Shown in pieces: positions 21,327-32,380 of a stretch of DNA of 64,000 nt. The translations under genes and the position numbers were made by a program. The notes beneath the pieces were generated by a model, which saw only the letters and a program-made list of their open reading frames with translations, had not been told where the DNA came from and did not search any database. The DNA lies in assembly GCA_029449245.1 (NCBI GenBank), contig JANATF010000003.1, forward strand, positions 2,108,001 through 2,172,000. The letters are read 5' to 3'. The stretch comes from Mortierella alpina. Taxonomy: Eukaryota; Mortierellomycota; Mortierellomycetes; Mortierellales; Mortierellaceae. Each line of letters opens with the position of its first letter. Within the stretch, counting starts at the first letter, position 1.

Positions 21327-23151
21327 ATGAGCAACGAAGGCGAATGGACCACGGTCACCTCCAAGAACTCGACCACCCACAAACCACAGCCACCGAAACC
21401 CATCTCCTTCGCTTCGGTCACCGCCGCCGCTGCCCCGCCCAAGCCTGATGCACGTTCTGCAGCGCCCGCTTCAGCCACTGCCACACAGCCAGCAGCAGGA
21501 AGCAAGTCTGGCACCAAGTCTGGAAGTTCTCACCACCAGCACTCCCACCACAGCAAGAAGCCAGCAGCAAAGAAGGACGCTGCTGTAGGTGCAGGAGACA
21601 GCTCTGCCAGAGGTCACCAGCAAAAGTCTCGCTCCCGCTCCAGCTCCTTCTCGAGCGACTCTGATTCCTCTCAGTCCGACTATCCTGCAGGCACTGGTCG
21701 CCCACCCTACCATGCCATGATCATGATCCACTGCCCCTTCCAATCATGCCATCTAACGGATCCTCTCACCGACTCGACCTCGCTCGTTGCTCATCTCAAG
21801 GAGACACACAAGATTTGCTTCAAGAATATCCATCACATGTTTATTCTGTTGAACCGGTACTTGACCCATTGGGCTGAAGAGATTGAGGCCAAGGGCATTG
21901 AGACGGTCGCCCTCAAGGAGGAAGGCGACGAGTTTTTCACGATCGACCCAGCAGTGTCGCAAGCCGATCGCACTCTGAGAGATGAGATTCAAAGAGAAAA
22001 ACTCAACGAGATCTTGAAGGTGCAGGAGAAGGAGAGAAACGAGGATGCCAAGCTCAAGAGGAAGTGTCTCTTCTGCAAGAACGTCTGTGAGAACAGGTTA
22101 GGAAATATGATGATTGATTTAAGACGCGATCTAGGGGAAGCCATGGGTATATTAGGGGCGATCTGGCTAGAAACATGTTACTGACAACTCCCCGTTCAAC
22201 CTTGGCCACTCTTAGAACAATCTTGTTCAAGCACATGTTTGCGGAACACAACTTTAACATTGGTCTGCCCGACAATCTTGTCAACGTGAACGAGTTCTTG
22301 GACATGCTGGAAGCCAAACTGACCAGGTATGCTGCCTCCTCCAAGATTCATTTGTTAATTGCCTGTGCGAAAGGAAGATGAGACATTAGCACGAACCTAA
22401 CGCGCGACGGAACTTTCTGATCTCTTCATTTGATAGCCTGCAGTGCCTCTACTGCGAAAAGACATTCACCTCGCCAGCTGTCTTGCGCAAGCACATGCGC
22501 AAGAAGAAGCATTTCAAGATCAGTGCCCGCAACCGACTCTACGATCAGTTCTACGTCATCAACTACCTGGAGCCAGGAAAGAACTGGGAGAACTTTGAAC
22601 ATGATCGCTATGATTCCGATGATGATCGCCGGGATGATTCTTGGGCCGACTGGGACGATGCTCTGGAGGAGGAGAAGACAAAGTGCTTGTTTGAGGAGGC
22701 ATATTTTCCATCCGCTCAGGCAACTCGCGATCACATGAAGGAAGCACACGGATTCGACCTTGACGGCGAGCGACACAGGCTTGAGCTGGACTTTTATCAG
22801 ACAGTCTCGTTGATCAACTATATCCGCCGGCAGACGATGCTGGGCGTTTGCTTCTCGTGCCTTAAGAAGAACCCTCAGGAGGATAAAGGCAAGACAGGCG
22901 TAGAGATGGAAGAACGCGATCTCGACTGGATGGTCAAACATTTGAAGGAAGATGGATGTGGTGCCCAGGTGCCCGGCAAGGATGCAGATTTTTGGAAGGA
23001 CGCCCAGTTCCTGTTGCCCATGCTTGAGAACGACCCGCTGTTGATGATTTTTGGCGAGGAGGACTCTCAGGATGAGCAGGAGGGTGCTGCCTCTGATAGG
23101 TCGTCCATGTCAGACGGTGATGACGATGACGACGATGAGATCCTCATCTAA
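21327..23151 (+). CDS. ZNF277-family C2H2 zinc-finger protein
   Basis: Three exons: 21327-22096, 22216-22326 and 22437-23151, about 531 residues. The first 130 residues are low complexity (Ala, Ser, Lys, His). The conserved part then begins with C2H2-like units: CPFQSCHLTD...HLKETH, CLFCKNVCENRTILFKHMFAEH, CLYCEKTFTSPAVLRKHMRKKKH and a degenerate unit around CLFEEAYFPSAQATRDHMKEAH. Between them lies a helical block (LVNVNEFLDMLEAKL) typical of ZNF277. FYVINYLEPGKNWENFE is another family block. The C-terminus is acidic (DGDDDDDDEIL). Animal ZNF277 acts in chromatin regulation and binds the ribosomal protein uS5; the fungal role is not known to me. It is convergent with the Rrt8-like gene. Confidence 0.87.
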
Positions 23152-23277
23152 CAACCCATACACGTATATTATCAAAAAAATAGAGTATCACAATCATAAC
23201 AAGTTCTTGAAAACACAATGTGAAGAGCGCATTGAAGCGGTTGGATGTTTCCTTTATTGCGTGGCCTTGCCTTTTTT

Positions 23278-24847
23278 TTACTCTTGCTTACTCCTCGAGG
23301 ACGTCTTTGGCTTCACCACTGGGGGTGGAGGTGGATCAGCCAGTGACTGAAGGACATATGCTGAGGAAGCCTAGAAACACACAGACACAAAAAAATACAG
23401 ATCATTGACCATTGATTAGACTTTCATCCGGGTTTGCGTTGCGGAAACACTTCTTTTTCTTTTGCATTTTTGTACCTGAGCAAGACCAAAGACCGCCACG
23501 CCAATGATGGGGATACTGCACCCGACATAAAACACCACACCAAAGCCCAAGAGCACACTCTTGCGATAGTTGAACCATTTCCGCTTCTGATAATGGGTCA
23601 TCCCCACCCTGATAAAGTACGGATCCAGCAACTCTCGTGTGAGCGCCCGACACCCAAAGAATCCCTTGAGCAAATAAATCGACAGACTTCTCGGCAGTAA
23701 GAATGAGGTCGCTGCAAAGACAATCGCCAGCGGTTTGGACCCAATAGATTGGATCGTCGATAAGAATGACGCCACTGGGAAGGCGAACCTGCCCAGAATC
23801 GGAACCCACGACAGCACCAAGAACAAAAGTGCCCACTTGAGTCTCTTCCAAGTCCGGCGCATGTACCGCCACATTTCCTGCCAGCGCCGCACTTTGTACG
23901 GATACTCCAACAAGGCCGGGGCAAAAGGGCCGCGATGGTCCATGACATGGATCGATGGCGAATTTGGATCGACCGAGGCGGGATCCCTAGCTTGTTGCTC
24001 CTTGGCGTGCTCATGTTCCTGAATCAGCAAGTGGTCCGAGTACACCAATGCGTCCACAAAGATATCGTCCAGTGGTTGAGGGTACAAGTATCTCAAGAAC
24101 AGCAGACCCAGCAAGGGAATAGAGCTCATGAGCTCGTGCGCCTTGTTCGAAAAGATCTCCAGTCCGCGCTGTGATTCTGACGTGTCCGAGTCCATGGCAT
24201 AGCCGATAACCCGCAGTAGACTGCCGATGGCCGCCACTGGCAGGAAGAACAGAATCTGCGTCACCAAGTGGGCGACGAGCGTAAAGACAAGTAGCCGAAG
24301 CAAGGTCTTGCAGAGTCGCCCGTTGCGGAAATCAGGGTGGGTGAGTGCGAGGAAGCAGCCCTGGAGGGCAAGCCTGACGCCCTTGACAAACTCCTTTGGC
24401 TGGATAGGTGACCGAAGCTTGTATGTTACTGGGCCTTTGGAGCTGCCCGAGCTAGACGGTGTTTGGTGTGCTTTCACGCCTTGGATGTTCTGCTTGTGAG
24501 GTTTGGAGCTGGACGGGAGTCCTCCAATAAGTTGATCAGAGTCTACGTGAGCGTGAGCGGGGGTCTCGAGCGGTGCAGGGTGGGTGTGGGTATCGTGGTC
24601 GTCTGGATCCATGTCTGACATATCGCCGACGTCAGGCGTGGCTCCAGCACGGACCCTTGAGGGTGGAGGATATTGGAGTGGGTTGTAGTCCTCAGGGAGA
24701 CAGACGACGTGCGTTGAGGAAGCTGACGACGACGACCGCCGAGCGCCCGCAAACAGTGGCGAGGTGGGTGAGGTGGGCGAGGTCGGAGAGGATGCAGCAG
24801 GCCGATGCCGCGAGTACGGCGGCGGAGGCGGTAGTCCATTGTGCATT
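23278..24847 (-). CDS. EI24-domain membrane protein, Rrt8/Lds-like
   Basis: Two exons on the minus strand: 24847-23476 and 23370-23278, about 488 residues. The start at 24847 (MHNGLPPPPPYS) is preferred over an in-frame ATG at 24972. Residues 1-145 are disordered and Pro/Ser/Thr-rich. The remainder matches the EI24-type layout: IQPKEFVKGVRLALQGCF, then hydrophobic segments (LLVFTLVAHLVTQILFFLPV, ELMSSIPLLGLLFLRYL, WALLFLVLSWVPILGRFAFP, LAIVFAATSFLLPR, SVLLGFGVVFYVG). In yeast, Rrt8, Lds1 and Lds2 share this domain and sit on lipid droplets and the spore-wall surface. The second exon replaces a read-through lysine-rich tail with a Pro-rich one ending SSRSKQE. A GGAA-rich tract lies just upstream of the start. 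Confidence 0.75.
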
Positions 24848-25333
24848 GGGAATTGCAGTGGGAGTGAGAATGAGGATGGCGAAGAAGGAAAGGCTGGAAG
24901 GAAAGAAGGAAGGAAAGAATGAAGGAATGAATGTAAACGCCGCTTAAACCTTGTCGCGTGTGCTTGGCACATCTATCACTTTAATGTGTGTGGACTCTTG
25001 CCCACTCAAAAGCCAAGAGTCAGCGAGCGCTCGCTCGTTTTGTGCTCCATTGCGCTGTCTCCTCCCCTTCCCCTTCCTTTTCGGTCATGGCTGGTGCAAG
25101 CGTTTTGCCACGAGCACCCAACGGTTACCCCATGCCATCAGGAAAGCGCCCCTTTCACAGAGTGCCAACAGCAACAGGGAAAAAAAGAGATAAAAGGCTA
25201 TGGTACAGTTTAATGGTGAAAGGTATCTATAGTCTACACGAACAGAGACGCCGGGTAATCAATTAATGGTATAGGTTCGGACCAGCTCTTGTAAGAGAGG
25301 AAGGGGGGAGGGGGTATTGCAGATTCTCAGTCC
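24848..25333. other. Intergenic: Rrt8-like promoter and 3' flank of the SLC35F5-like gene
   Basis: About 485 bases. A GGAA/GAAT-type simple repeat at 24883-24932 reads CT-rich on the gene's sense strand. No coding signal was found. Confidence 0.5.
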
Positions 25334-27369
25334 TCATGAAATAGACACAGCCGTCGGCAGAAGAGACTGTCGCTCCCCAGCCATTGCCGTCGAGGACAAA
25401 GACCTGGCCGGTGATGCCTCATAGCCGTTGGATCCTTCGTCCTCAAATTCCTTGGGTCGATCCTCCTCGTCTTGCTGCTGCTGCCGCTCACTCAATGTAA
25501 CTCCATTGACACCAAAGAATCCAGCCAGGACCAGAGAAGCGCCGATCCAGTAACCCAGTCCAAGGACGCGTCCATAGCCCACAACATCTCCAAGCAGAGC
25601 CAAAGGGATCGTCAGCGACAGCCCGAGGGTGACGACCAACGGCGAGGTCATAAGCATGCTCAGCAGCCACAGATAGTCCGAGCTATGTGTGTTCATCAAC
25701 TGTTAGTAAACTTGCAGCCAACCTCGTCAATTAAAAAACGAAAAAAGGAGATCCTTACACAAATGTTCCGACCAATGCATTGACGCCAATCATCCATACG
25801 ATCCGCGAATCGCCTGGCAGCTCAAAGGGCTCGACCCCCGTCCAATGCAGGACGCCAAACAACGGCCACAGCAGCACCAGATTAAACAAGCCCACAAATC
25901 CAAAGAAGAGCGACATGTTGACCCGATTCTCGTTCTGGATCCTGACCTTCAACAACACAGTGTAGCATCCATAGAACAAGGCTGACATGAGAGCCAAAAA
26001 GTCACCAAACAAGGGTGCACTCGGTGCAGACTGTTCATTGCTGGGGTTTCCTCCCCTGTCCGATTGACTCACAAGTGCCACTCCGAGCACACTCCCGCAA
26101 ACAGCAATCAACTTCAAGGTACTGAAGGTTTCAGTCTTGAGAATGGCTCCAATTGCCAGCGTGAAGAACCCAGACATGGAGGCGAGAATGGTCGAGCTCG
26201 CGACAGTTGTGTAAGCCAACGAGGCATTGGTGGCCCAGTTGGCTGCAAACCACAACATGCAAAACGCAAAGCTCAGCTGGGCAATCTCGCGGTGGGTCAG
26301 GGGTGTTTCTTCAGCGAGTCCAGACCCCGCTCCTTGCTCCAAGGTTGTTTCGTCCGAAGACGCAGTCGACGAGAACGAAGGCAAAGATGTGCTGGAATCA
26401 CGAGCGCATGGTTCGCTAATGCTGCCATAGGACCTAGCGTATACAGGGAGACAGATTGTCAGCACAAGGAATATAGGGGTAAGACGGGAGAAGGAAAATG
26501 AGAACGAGAACGCAGGAACGGAATGGTATAGAGCACACGGCGCAATCTGATCCACGAATGGTGTATCAACGTGCTCAAGAATGCTACAGCAGGCGCAGGA
26601 TCACCAAAACACTTTCGGGACAAATCTGTACGGGAGGTCAAGGGGAGGTGGTTCTTCTCCAAGAGTGGTTTTTCTCCAGGCGAAGGTCTTACCCTGTGCT
26701 GGGAAGATCCTTGGTCAGCAATGAGGTCCTTGGCTTCTCGTCCTTGCCGATGCGCAGCCAGTGCTTGAATAGCGGGCCCAGGAGGTAGAGCGAGAAGCTC
26801 GCGGTGTTGATGTAAGTGACAAAGAACGGCTTGTTGTATTTTTGGCCTGCAAAGATGTTCTGTGGAATGGAGGGCGCAATGGTTGGGTCAGATACAATTA
26901 CATATATATATGTCACACATATTGTGCATGGGCGTGCATTAGAGCCGTCTGTTCCCATAGGCTCATCACCATTCCCAGCATCGATGGCGTGATAGAGCAG
27001 TGAAGGGAGACAGAGGAGCATTGGCAGTTGTTAGATGATTGGCTGCCACAGGTGGTGACACGAAGCACACCCAGGCACACGGCACACAGACGGCCATCAC
27101 CTGCGCACGGAAACACCGGGGAAAGGGTCAAGTGAGCTTGCCAGCAGACGCTAAAAAGCGGCTGGGAGGAGACATGCCCCCTCCCACAACTTCGATTCCT
27201 GTCATGTGGATACATCGCCAGGCAATGCGGAGGAAAAGGTGATGCAAGGTGCTCATCCTGAGTATAGGCTTACATTCATCAAGAAGCTGGATGAGACCCA
27301 GATGCAGACGACGGAAAGGAGGGCGAGGATCCCGATGGTATAACGGGTGGCACCCGTTGCTAACGCCAT
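25334..27369 (-). CDS. SLC35F5-like drug/metabolite transporter (DMT superfamily)
   Basis: Four exons on the minus strand: 27369-27274, 26859-26693, 26433-25759 and 25682-25334, about 428 residues, joining in phase. The first exon encodes helix 1 (YTIGILALLSVVCIWVSSSF). KPFFVTYINTASFSLYLLGP follows, a hallmark of the SLC35F5 group. The second exon ends in a polar loop and exon 3 starts SYGSISEPC. Exon 3 carries most helices, including LSFAFCMLWFAANWATNASL and TVASSTILASMSGFFTLAIG (an EamA-type repeat). The final exon has two helices and a Gln/Asp/Glu-rich tail. Members are multi-pass carriers of the endomembrane or vacuolar system (yeast relative Thi74/YML018C). Substrate unknown. Start is shared head-to-head with NDUFA12. 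Confidence 0.85.
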
Positions 27370-27834
27370 ATCCCGGGGTCTTGTGTGTGTGTTCGCTGTG
27401 TTCGGAGGATCACTCTTGTGTTTATGTTTGCTGCAGAGTCAACTGGACAAGACAAAAATTTCCAAGAGTCAACGAAAAATATTTCCGCCTTGCGTCGGAG
27501 GGTGGAAAGAGGTGGAAAGAGAAGTGGCCAGGTCAAGGTGTCGGGAACACAGGTTCTTCTTGAAGAGCTGTGTAAGGACGAGTGGTGAGAAGTAGTGGAA
27601 GTGTAAAGAGCAAGGAGCAAGCGAGGCCATAGGAACGGGGATCAAGAGTGAAGAGCGAGAAAAAGAATCCTTTGGCCACCAAAAAGATATCCTCGAGTCT
27701 ACGCACGTGAGATAAAAGGCGAGCTATGCTCGTTACATTTGCGTCCTTCTCGTTCTTCCTTGACGACTACACATCCGTTTTCCGAGCAACCTCCAAATCG
27801 ATTTCATTCATCAGATCAACACTCAGCTTCCGCC
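27370..27834. promoter_or_regulatory. Divergent promoter between the SLC35F5-like gene and NDUFA12
   Basis: 465 bases between head-to-head start codons. CT-rich patches face the NDUFA12 start (27740-27830). No TATA element or conserved box is recognised. Confidence 0.45.
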
Positions 27835-28899
27835 ATGTCTTCATTTCCTCGCACAGTCAAGGGCTTCTTGAGCATGGGCCCTGCCCGCTTCATGCGACAG
27901 CTCAACAACATTGGTGACACCAAGATCGGAACCCTGGTCGGCACCGATAAGTTTGGCAACAAGTACTACGAGAACTTGAACGAGAGCTACGGTACGGAAA
28001 ACACCTCCGAGGCGTACTTTTCATCCTACACTTGGACTCGACTCTGTTACACCGCTGAAGTGTTATCAGAATCGAGTACTTTTGGATTCTGTCAGGACTG
28101 GCTGACACTTTTTACCACAGGAACAGCAGCAGCATGACTAGAACAACTCTTACCCCGGAGCTCCGACAGTGAATCTTTTGACGCGCAATCAACACATCAG
28201 GGTCACAGAAGGACACTACGGAGAGAAGCGACTCTTGCAACACAGGCACCAGCGACTACGCCCTCGGACCGACCTCTGTTTTTCCTGGGCACAGCGTTAT
28301 TCCGGCAGCAGCGATACATGACGGGAACTTTTATGGAGCAAGCTCTCTCTAAACAGCACCATCTCTGACCATATCTTCAACCCGTACCCTTAGGTCGCAC
28401 CCGCTGGATCGAGTTTGGCAAGCAGGATAGCTTCTTCAGCAGAGCCGAGGCCAACGCTTCTCAGGTTCCCGCCGAATGGTAATTTATGCTCACTTGCGCG
28501 TGTTTTGGGACCAAAAACTTCAGGAAGGGGCATTTGCAGTCTCTATACAGTATTATTAATGACAATCGAATCATCTATTTCTCGGTTATGTTTTTGAAGG
28601 CACGGCTGGTTGCATCGCATGTTGGATGCTCCTCCCAATGCAGACAAGACCATGGTCGTCCCCAAGTGGGGTGTTGAGTTCACAGAGAACTTGACTGGCT
28701 CTCCCAAAGGTATGTTACTCGTTCTTGCTTTGTTCGTGATTTTTCATCTTGTCTGTTCAATCGCATTGAAAGGGAAAGCCTGAGTTCTAACACGGTAGAT
28801 ATACAAAAAAAAAAAATCTTACTGGTAGCCTACAAGTCGTACAATACCACCCGTGCAAAGTTCCAGGCCTGGACTCCCAAGGTTGCTCCCCGCGCCTAA
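27835..28899 (+). CDS. NADH:ubiquinone oxidoreductase subunit NDUFA12 (B17.2)
   Basis: Four exons: 27835-27991, 28394-28478, 28600-28709 and 28829-28899, giving 140 residues as usual for the family. The product contains IGTLVGTDKFGNKYYENLNE, then RTRWIEFGKQD, VPAEWHGWLHRMLDAPP and YKSYNTTRAKFQAWTPK. This is the standard NDUFA12 order. It is an accessory subunit at the matrix-arm/membrane-arm junction of mitochondrial complex I. Its presence shows the organism has complex I, excluding Saccharomyces- and fission-yeast-type lineages. The first intron is long for this locus (402 nt). Confidence 0.94.
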
Positions 28900-29131
28900 G
28901 GACCTTTTCTTTTCTTTTTCTGGCGGCGGCGATGATGAAAACGGCAGGAGGACCTGGAAAGAGGCATACATATCCCTACATATAATGGGGAAAAAAAAGA
29001 CACCTCCCCTCTCTTACCAATATTTTGCAAGGGAAGGCTCATCCACTAGATAATCTTTGGACAAGACAAGGATACGAATGATTGCGAATAAAGGAAACAA
29101 TGAAATACACCAATATTTGTTTAATGTACAG

Positions 29132-32060
29132 CTACAAGTCAATGTCGAAGAGGTCGTTCTCGTCTAGACCGTCTAGCAAGTTCTCCAAGTCCTCGTCATC
29201 ATCACCAACCATCATATTGTTCTGCTGTTGTCGTAGAACAAGGGCCTGGACAGTGGAGGGATTGGCATTGGCCGAACCTGGTGCGTCATTCTGGGCTCGT
29301 CCAGGAAGGCTGGGGTGACCTTCCTCTAATGTAACTTCAAAATCAACTTCAGCAAATTCATCAGGCCAGTCGTAAGAGCTGAGAGCATCCATAGGTCGTT
29401 CTGGTAGAGTTGGAGACCTTGCAGATGATGATGAGCGTGCAGCCTCGATCTCTGGTATAGCGGGGCTGTGTAGGAAGGCGTGCGAACTGGAGACAGAGCT
29501 TGCTCCACAATTGGGCCGTGCTCCCGAATCCGCCGCGGCCGAGCTTTGGGACGTTAACCTGGTGGGCGATGACCGCTTTCTGAGACTAGCGGAGGCTGCA
29601 AAGGAGGAGAGAAGCTGTTTACTGCTGCTTGGCTTGCTGGGCGTGCTCGCATTGATGTTAGGCGTAGCTCCGCCTAGGCTTATCATTGGTGTGGATGAGA
29701 AGTCATTGAACGTTCCTGACTGCCGGTTGCTCATAGAGGTCGTGCCGGAGGCGCCAAGTGTCTGTCGTAAACTTTGGAACTGAATACCCCGAAGCTCGTC
29801 CTGAGATTGCTGCTGCTGCTGCGAAGGAGTGTTATAACTCGAACTTCCCTGACTTTGTTTTTTGCCAATGGTGTCATGCTGCGAGGAAACGGCTGCCTCT
29901 TTTAGTGCAGAGGCTTCGTTCCTCTCCGGAGAAAACTCTCGACGCCTTTTCCCAACCGCACTGTGAACGGCCAGTTCGTCAGACGTCTGGAAAGAACTGG
30001 ACGACACGTGCTCGCGACTGGCAGCACGGGTTCCTGAAGGTCCAGCAGAACTCTCGGCGGCCGGTGAATCCAATGCAACTGCAAACGAATTTCCTCGTGA
30101 ACTTCCGCTTTCAAGAGAATCTGCCTCTCGAGTCACCTGCTTTCTCTTCTTTTGCGAGTTCCTCTCCTGAGAAGAACCTTGTGACAGAATGATTGTTGGC
30201 GGATGCGGCAAGAAAATGCCTATGATGTTCCGAAGTGTAATGATAAGATAGTGTGACGATGGTGTTGGTGAGAAGACAGAGACCTACAAAATGAAAGTGG
30301 GACAGTATCGTCAAAGCGTTAGAACATTTGCAGAAACTATTCAAAACGTCAAGCTTTGCGATAGATTACGACGGCAACACGCACATTTTTCAACGCCAAT
30401 ACGGTCCCAACTCTGATCTCGTTGTTCTTGTACTGTTCGAGGACCGTGCGATGGACTGTCCCTCTCATCTCGCCGGAGGGATCCAGTAGGGTGACCGCGG
30501 CATCAATCTCTGACAGAGACACCTCCTTAATCATGACCACAAGTCCAGGTATTTTCCCCCTGTGAAGATCCTGGCGGTTTTCAACATCTGACAGACAGAA
30601 CTCTATCATGGGTGAAGATCCTTTACATCGTGATATTGTGGACGCTATTCAGAACGGTATAGACATATTAAGTACAACGCTAGACTTCAACATTGATAAC
30701 CGTGGATGAAGCTGTAACTTACGTTTATAATCTGGCAGACCATAGGCTTTCCGCATCTCCTCCCATGCTCCGTTGGCAAACATGCTATCGACTGGGCCAT
30801 GCGCGACTGCCTTCATCTTTTTCTTGATAGAGGAGTTGGGACTGGTGCTGTTGGTTCCAGGTACGCGTGTATCTTTCCCAAACGGTACGCCACGAGACCG
30901 GAATAGCTGCTCCTTTTCTTCTGCACTCTATAAAAGAGAAGAGTAACGCCACAGTGGCCGCATTGTAAGCACGGCTATTTCAACGAAACTACGAGACGAT
31001 CAAGGGCGAGCAGCAGAAAGCATACCAGTCTAGGTAGATTTCCCGCGGGTCCAGGGAGCCTCCGTCTATTACGACTTGGTGATGTCTTGGAAGCGAATCC
31101 GGTCGAGGGCGAACTCTGCGTTCTCAGTAAACCCTTACGATCCTGCTCCTTCATATCGCGATGACGCTGTGCACTACGGTGATCAATGGTGTCGCGCTCA
31201 TTTGGTCTAGTACTAGTGTCCTCCTGGGAATTTGGAACCATAATAATACCACGGTCAGAGGGCTCGGATGCAATGGTGTCCGGTGTTGAGGGAATCGAGC
31301 GCACAAAGGTCCGAGTGGATTGCTGTAGCGCTACTGTTGACGCCTGTGACAACGGCGCAGAATTGACTTTAGGCCAACCATGAGCCACAGCTGATCTAGG
31401 GTCGAGCTTGAAATTGTTGTTCGTCGCGCCTTGCTGCTTTGCCTCAGAGTTCTTGGGTGGTGTTGGGGTCCAACTCAAAGATAAACTCTCCTCGTTGTCC
31501 TTGTCCTTGTCTTTGTCCTTATCTCCATCTAAATCCTCCATTAGGTCAGCCAGTGCTAGATCATCACTCCCAATAAGAAAATCGTCTGCGCCAAATGACA
31601 GGTCCCCGCCTGCTAATTCTGTGGATGCTGCTGTCACCGGGATCTTGACCCTGGTCGACGAAGTTTGATGCTCGTTCCTGTTGCCGCTACTTCTAAGTTG
31701 ATGTGACCCGCCTGTTGATGCACTGGCGTTTGTCGGCTTGGTCCAGGTTTTCTGGTTTGCTGACAAATGTCTGTATGAATTGTGTTCATTGTGAAGTCCA
31801 GAGAATCCTTTTGCGAAAGGGCTTGTTGGACGCGAAGCGACTTGTCCTCCAAGTCCAGTAACGGCCGACGGGTGTTTTCCATGGCCATCTGGCAGGGGCG
31901 CAATGGAGCCTGCCTGTGCATCTGTTTTGCCTTGTCCAGGTTTGCTGCTACTGTTGCTGCTGTTGCTGTTACTGAGAGCGAGGCTGCTGGGAGCATTCTC
32001 CTTTGACGGATTGCCACCTTTCAACTTGGAGCCTAGGGTCTGCGAAAGGATTTCAGTCAT
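29132..32060 (-). CDS. HROB: HROB (MCM8IP/C17orf53) homologue, OB-fold homologous-recombination factor
   Basis: Exons on the minus strand: 32060-31026, 30927-30723, 30602-30385 and 30283-29132, about 869 residues. A long disordered N-terminal region has an acidic patch (DDFLIGSDDLALADLMEDLD) and ends in RRRLPGPAGNLPRL, the PGPAG motif that marks this family. Then come GAWEEMRKAYGLPDY and the OB-like domain: IPGLVVMIKEV, DAAVTLLDPSGEMRGTVHR, VLALKNVSVFSPTPSSHYLI. The C-terminal 330 residues are disordered and end in an acidic LENLLDGLDENDLFDIDL. In animals HROB recruits the MCM8-MCM9 helicase for DNA synthesis during recombination and crosslink repair. The start is uncertain: a 3-codon first exon (ATG at 32163-32161, intron about 32154-32040) is equally plausible. 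Confidence 0.85.
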
Positions 32061-32380
32061 CCAAAGATCGTGTCAGAGGCCGACAAAGACAGACAGGCCA
32101 GGTGAATGTTGGAGGCACTGGCCCTTGGAAGGTGAGTACGGTGCATGTGCGTACCTTGAACATTGTTAGCTTGCCCGCATGACAGATTCCGCGAAGATGG
32201 ACGGATAGAATGGAATGGAATGGACACCACTAGTCGCGCAAGAGTATGAATGTGGAGACAGAAAAGAACAACAAAAATATCGGTGGCAAAGGTGAGAAAA
32301 TAGACACGCACGCGTGCTGAGTTTCTGTGCTCTTGAAATCTGTAAGTCTAGAGGTCTATCGTTGAATCTATGGGTCTATC
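32061..32380. other. Intergenic between HROB and the SLC35F3/4-like gene
   Basis: About 320 bases, possibly including a tiny first HROB exon at 32163-32155. No other coding or RNA signal. Confidence 0.45.

Noticed and set aside
23416-23475. Lys-rich C-terminal read-through of the Rrt8-like protein (VQKCKRKRS...)
   Set aside because: It starts with a gtacaa donor in phase 0 and a good acceptor follows; the spliced exon is the better model.
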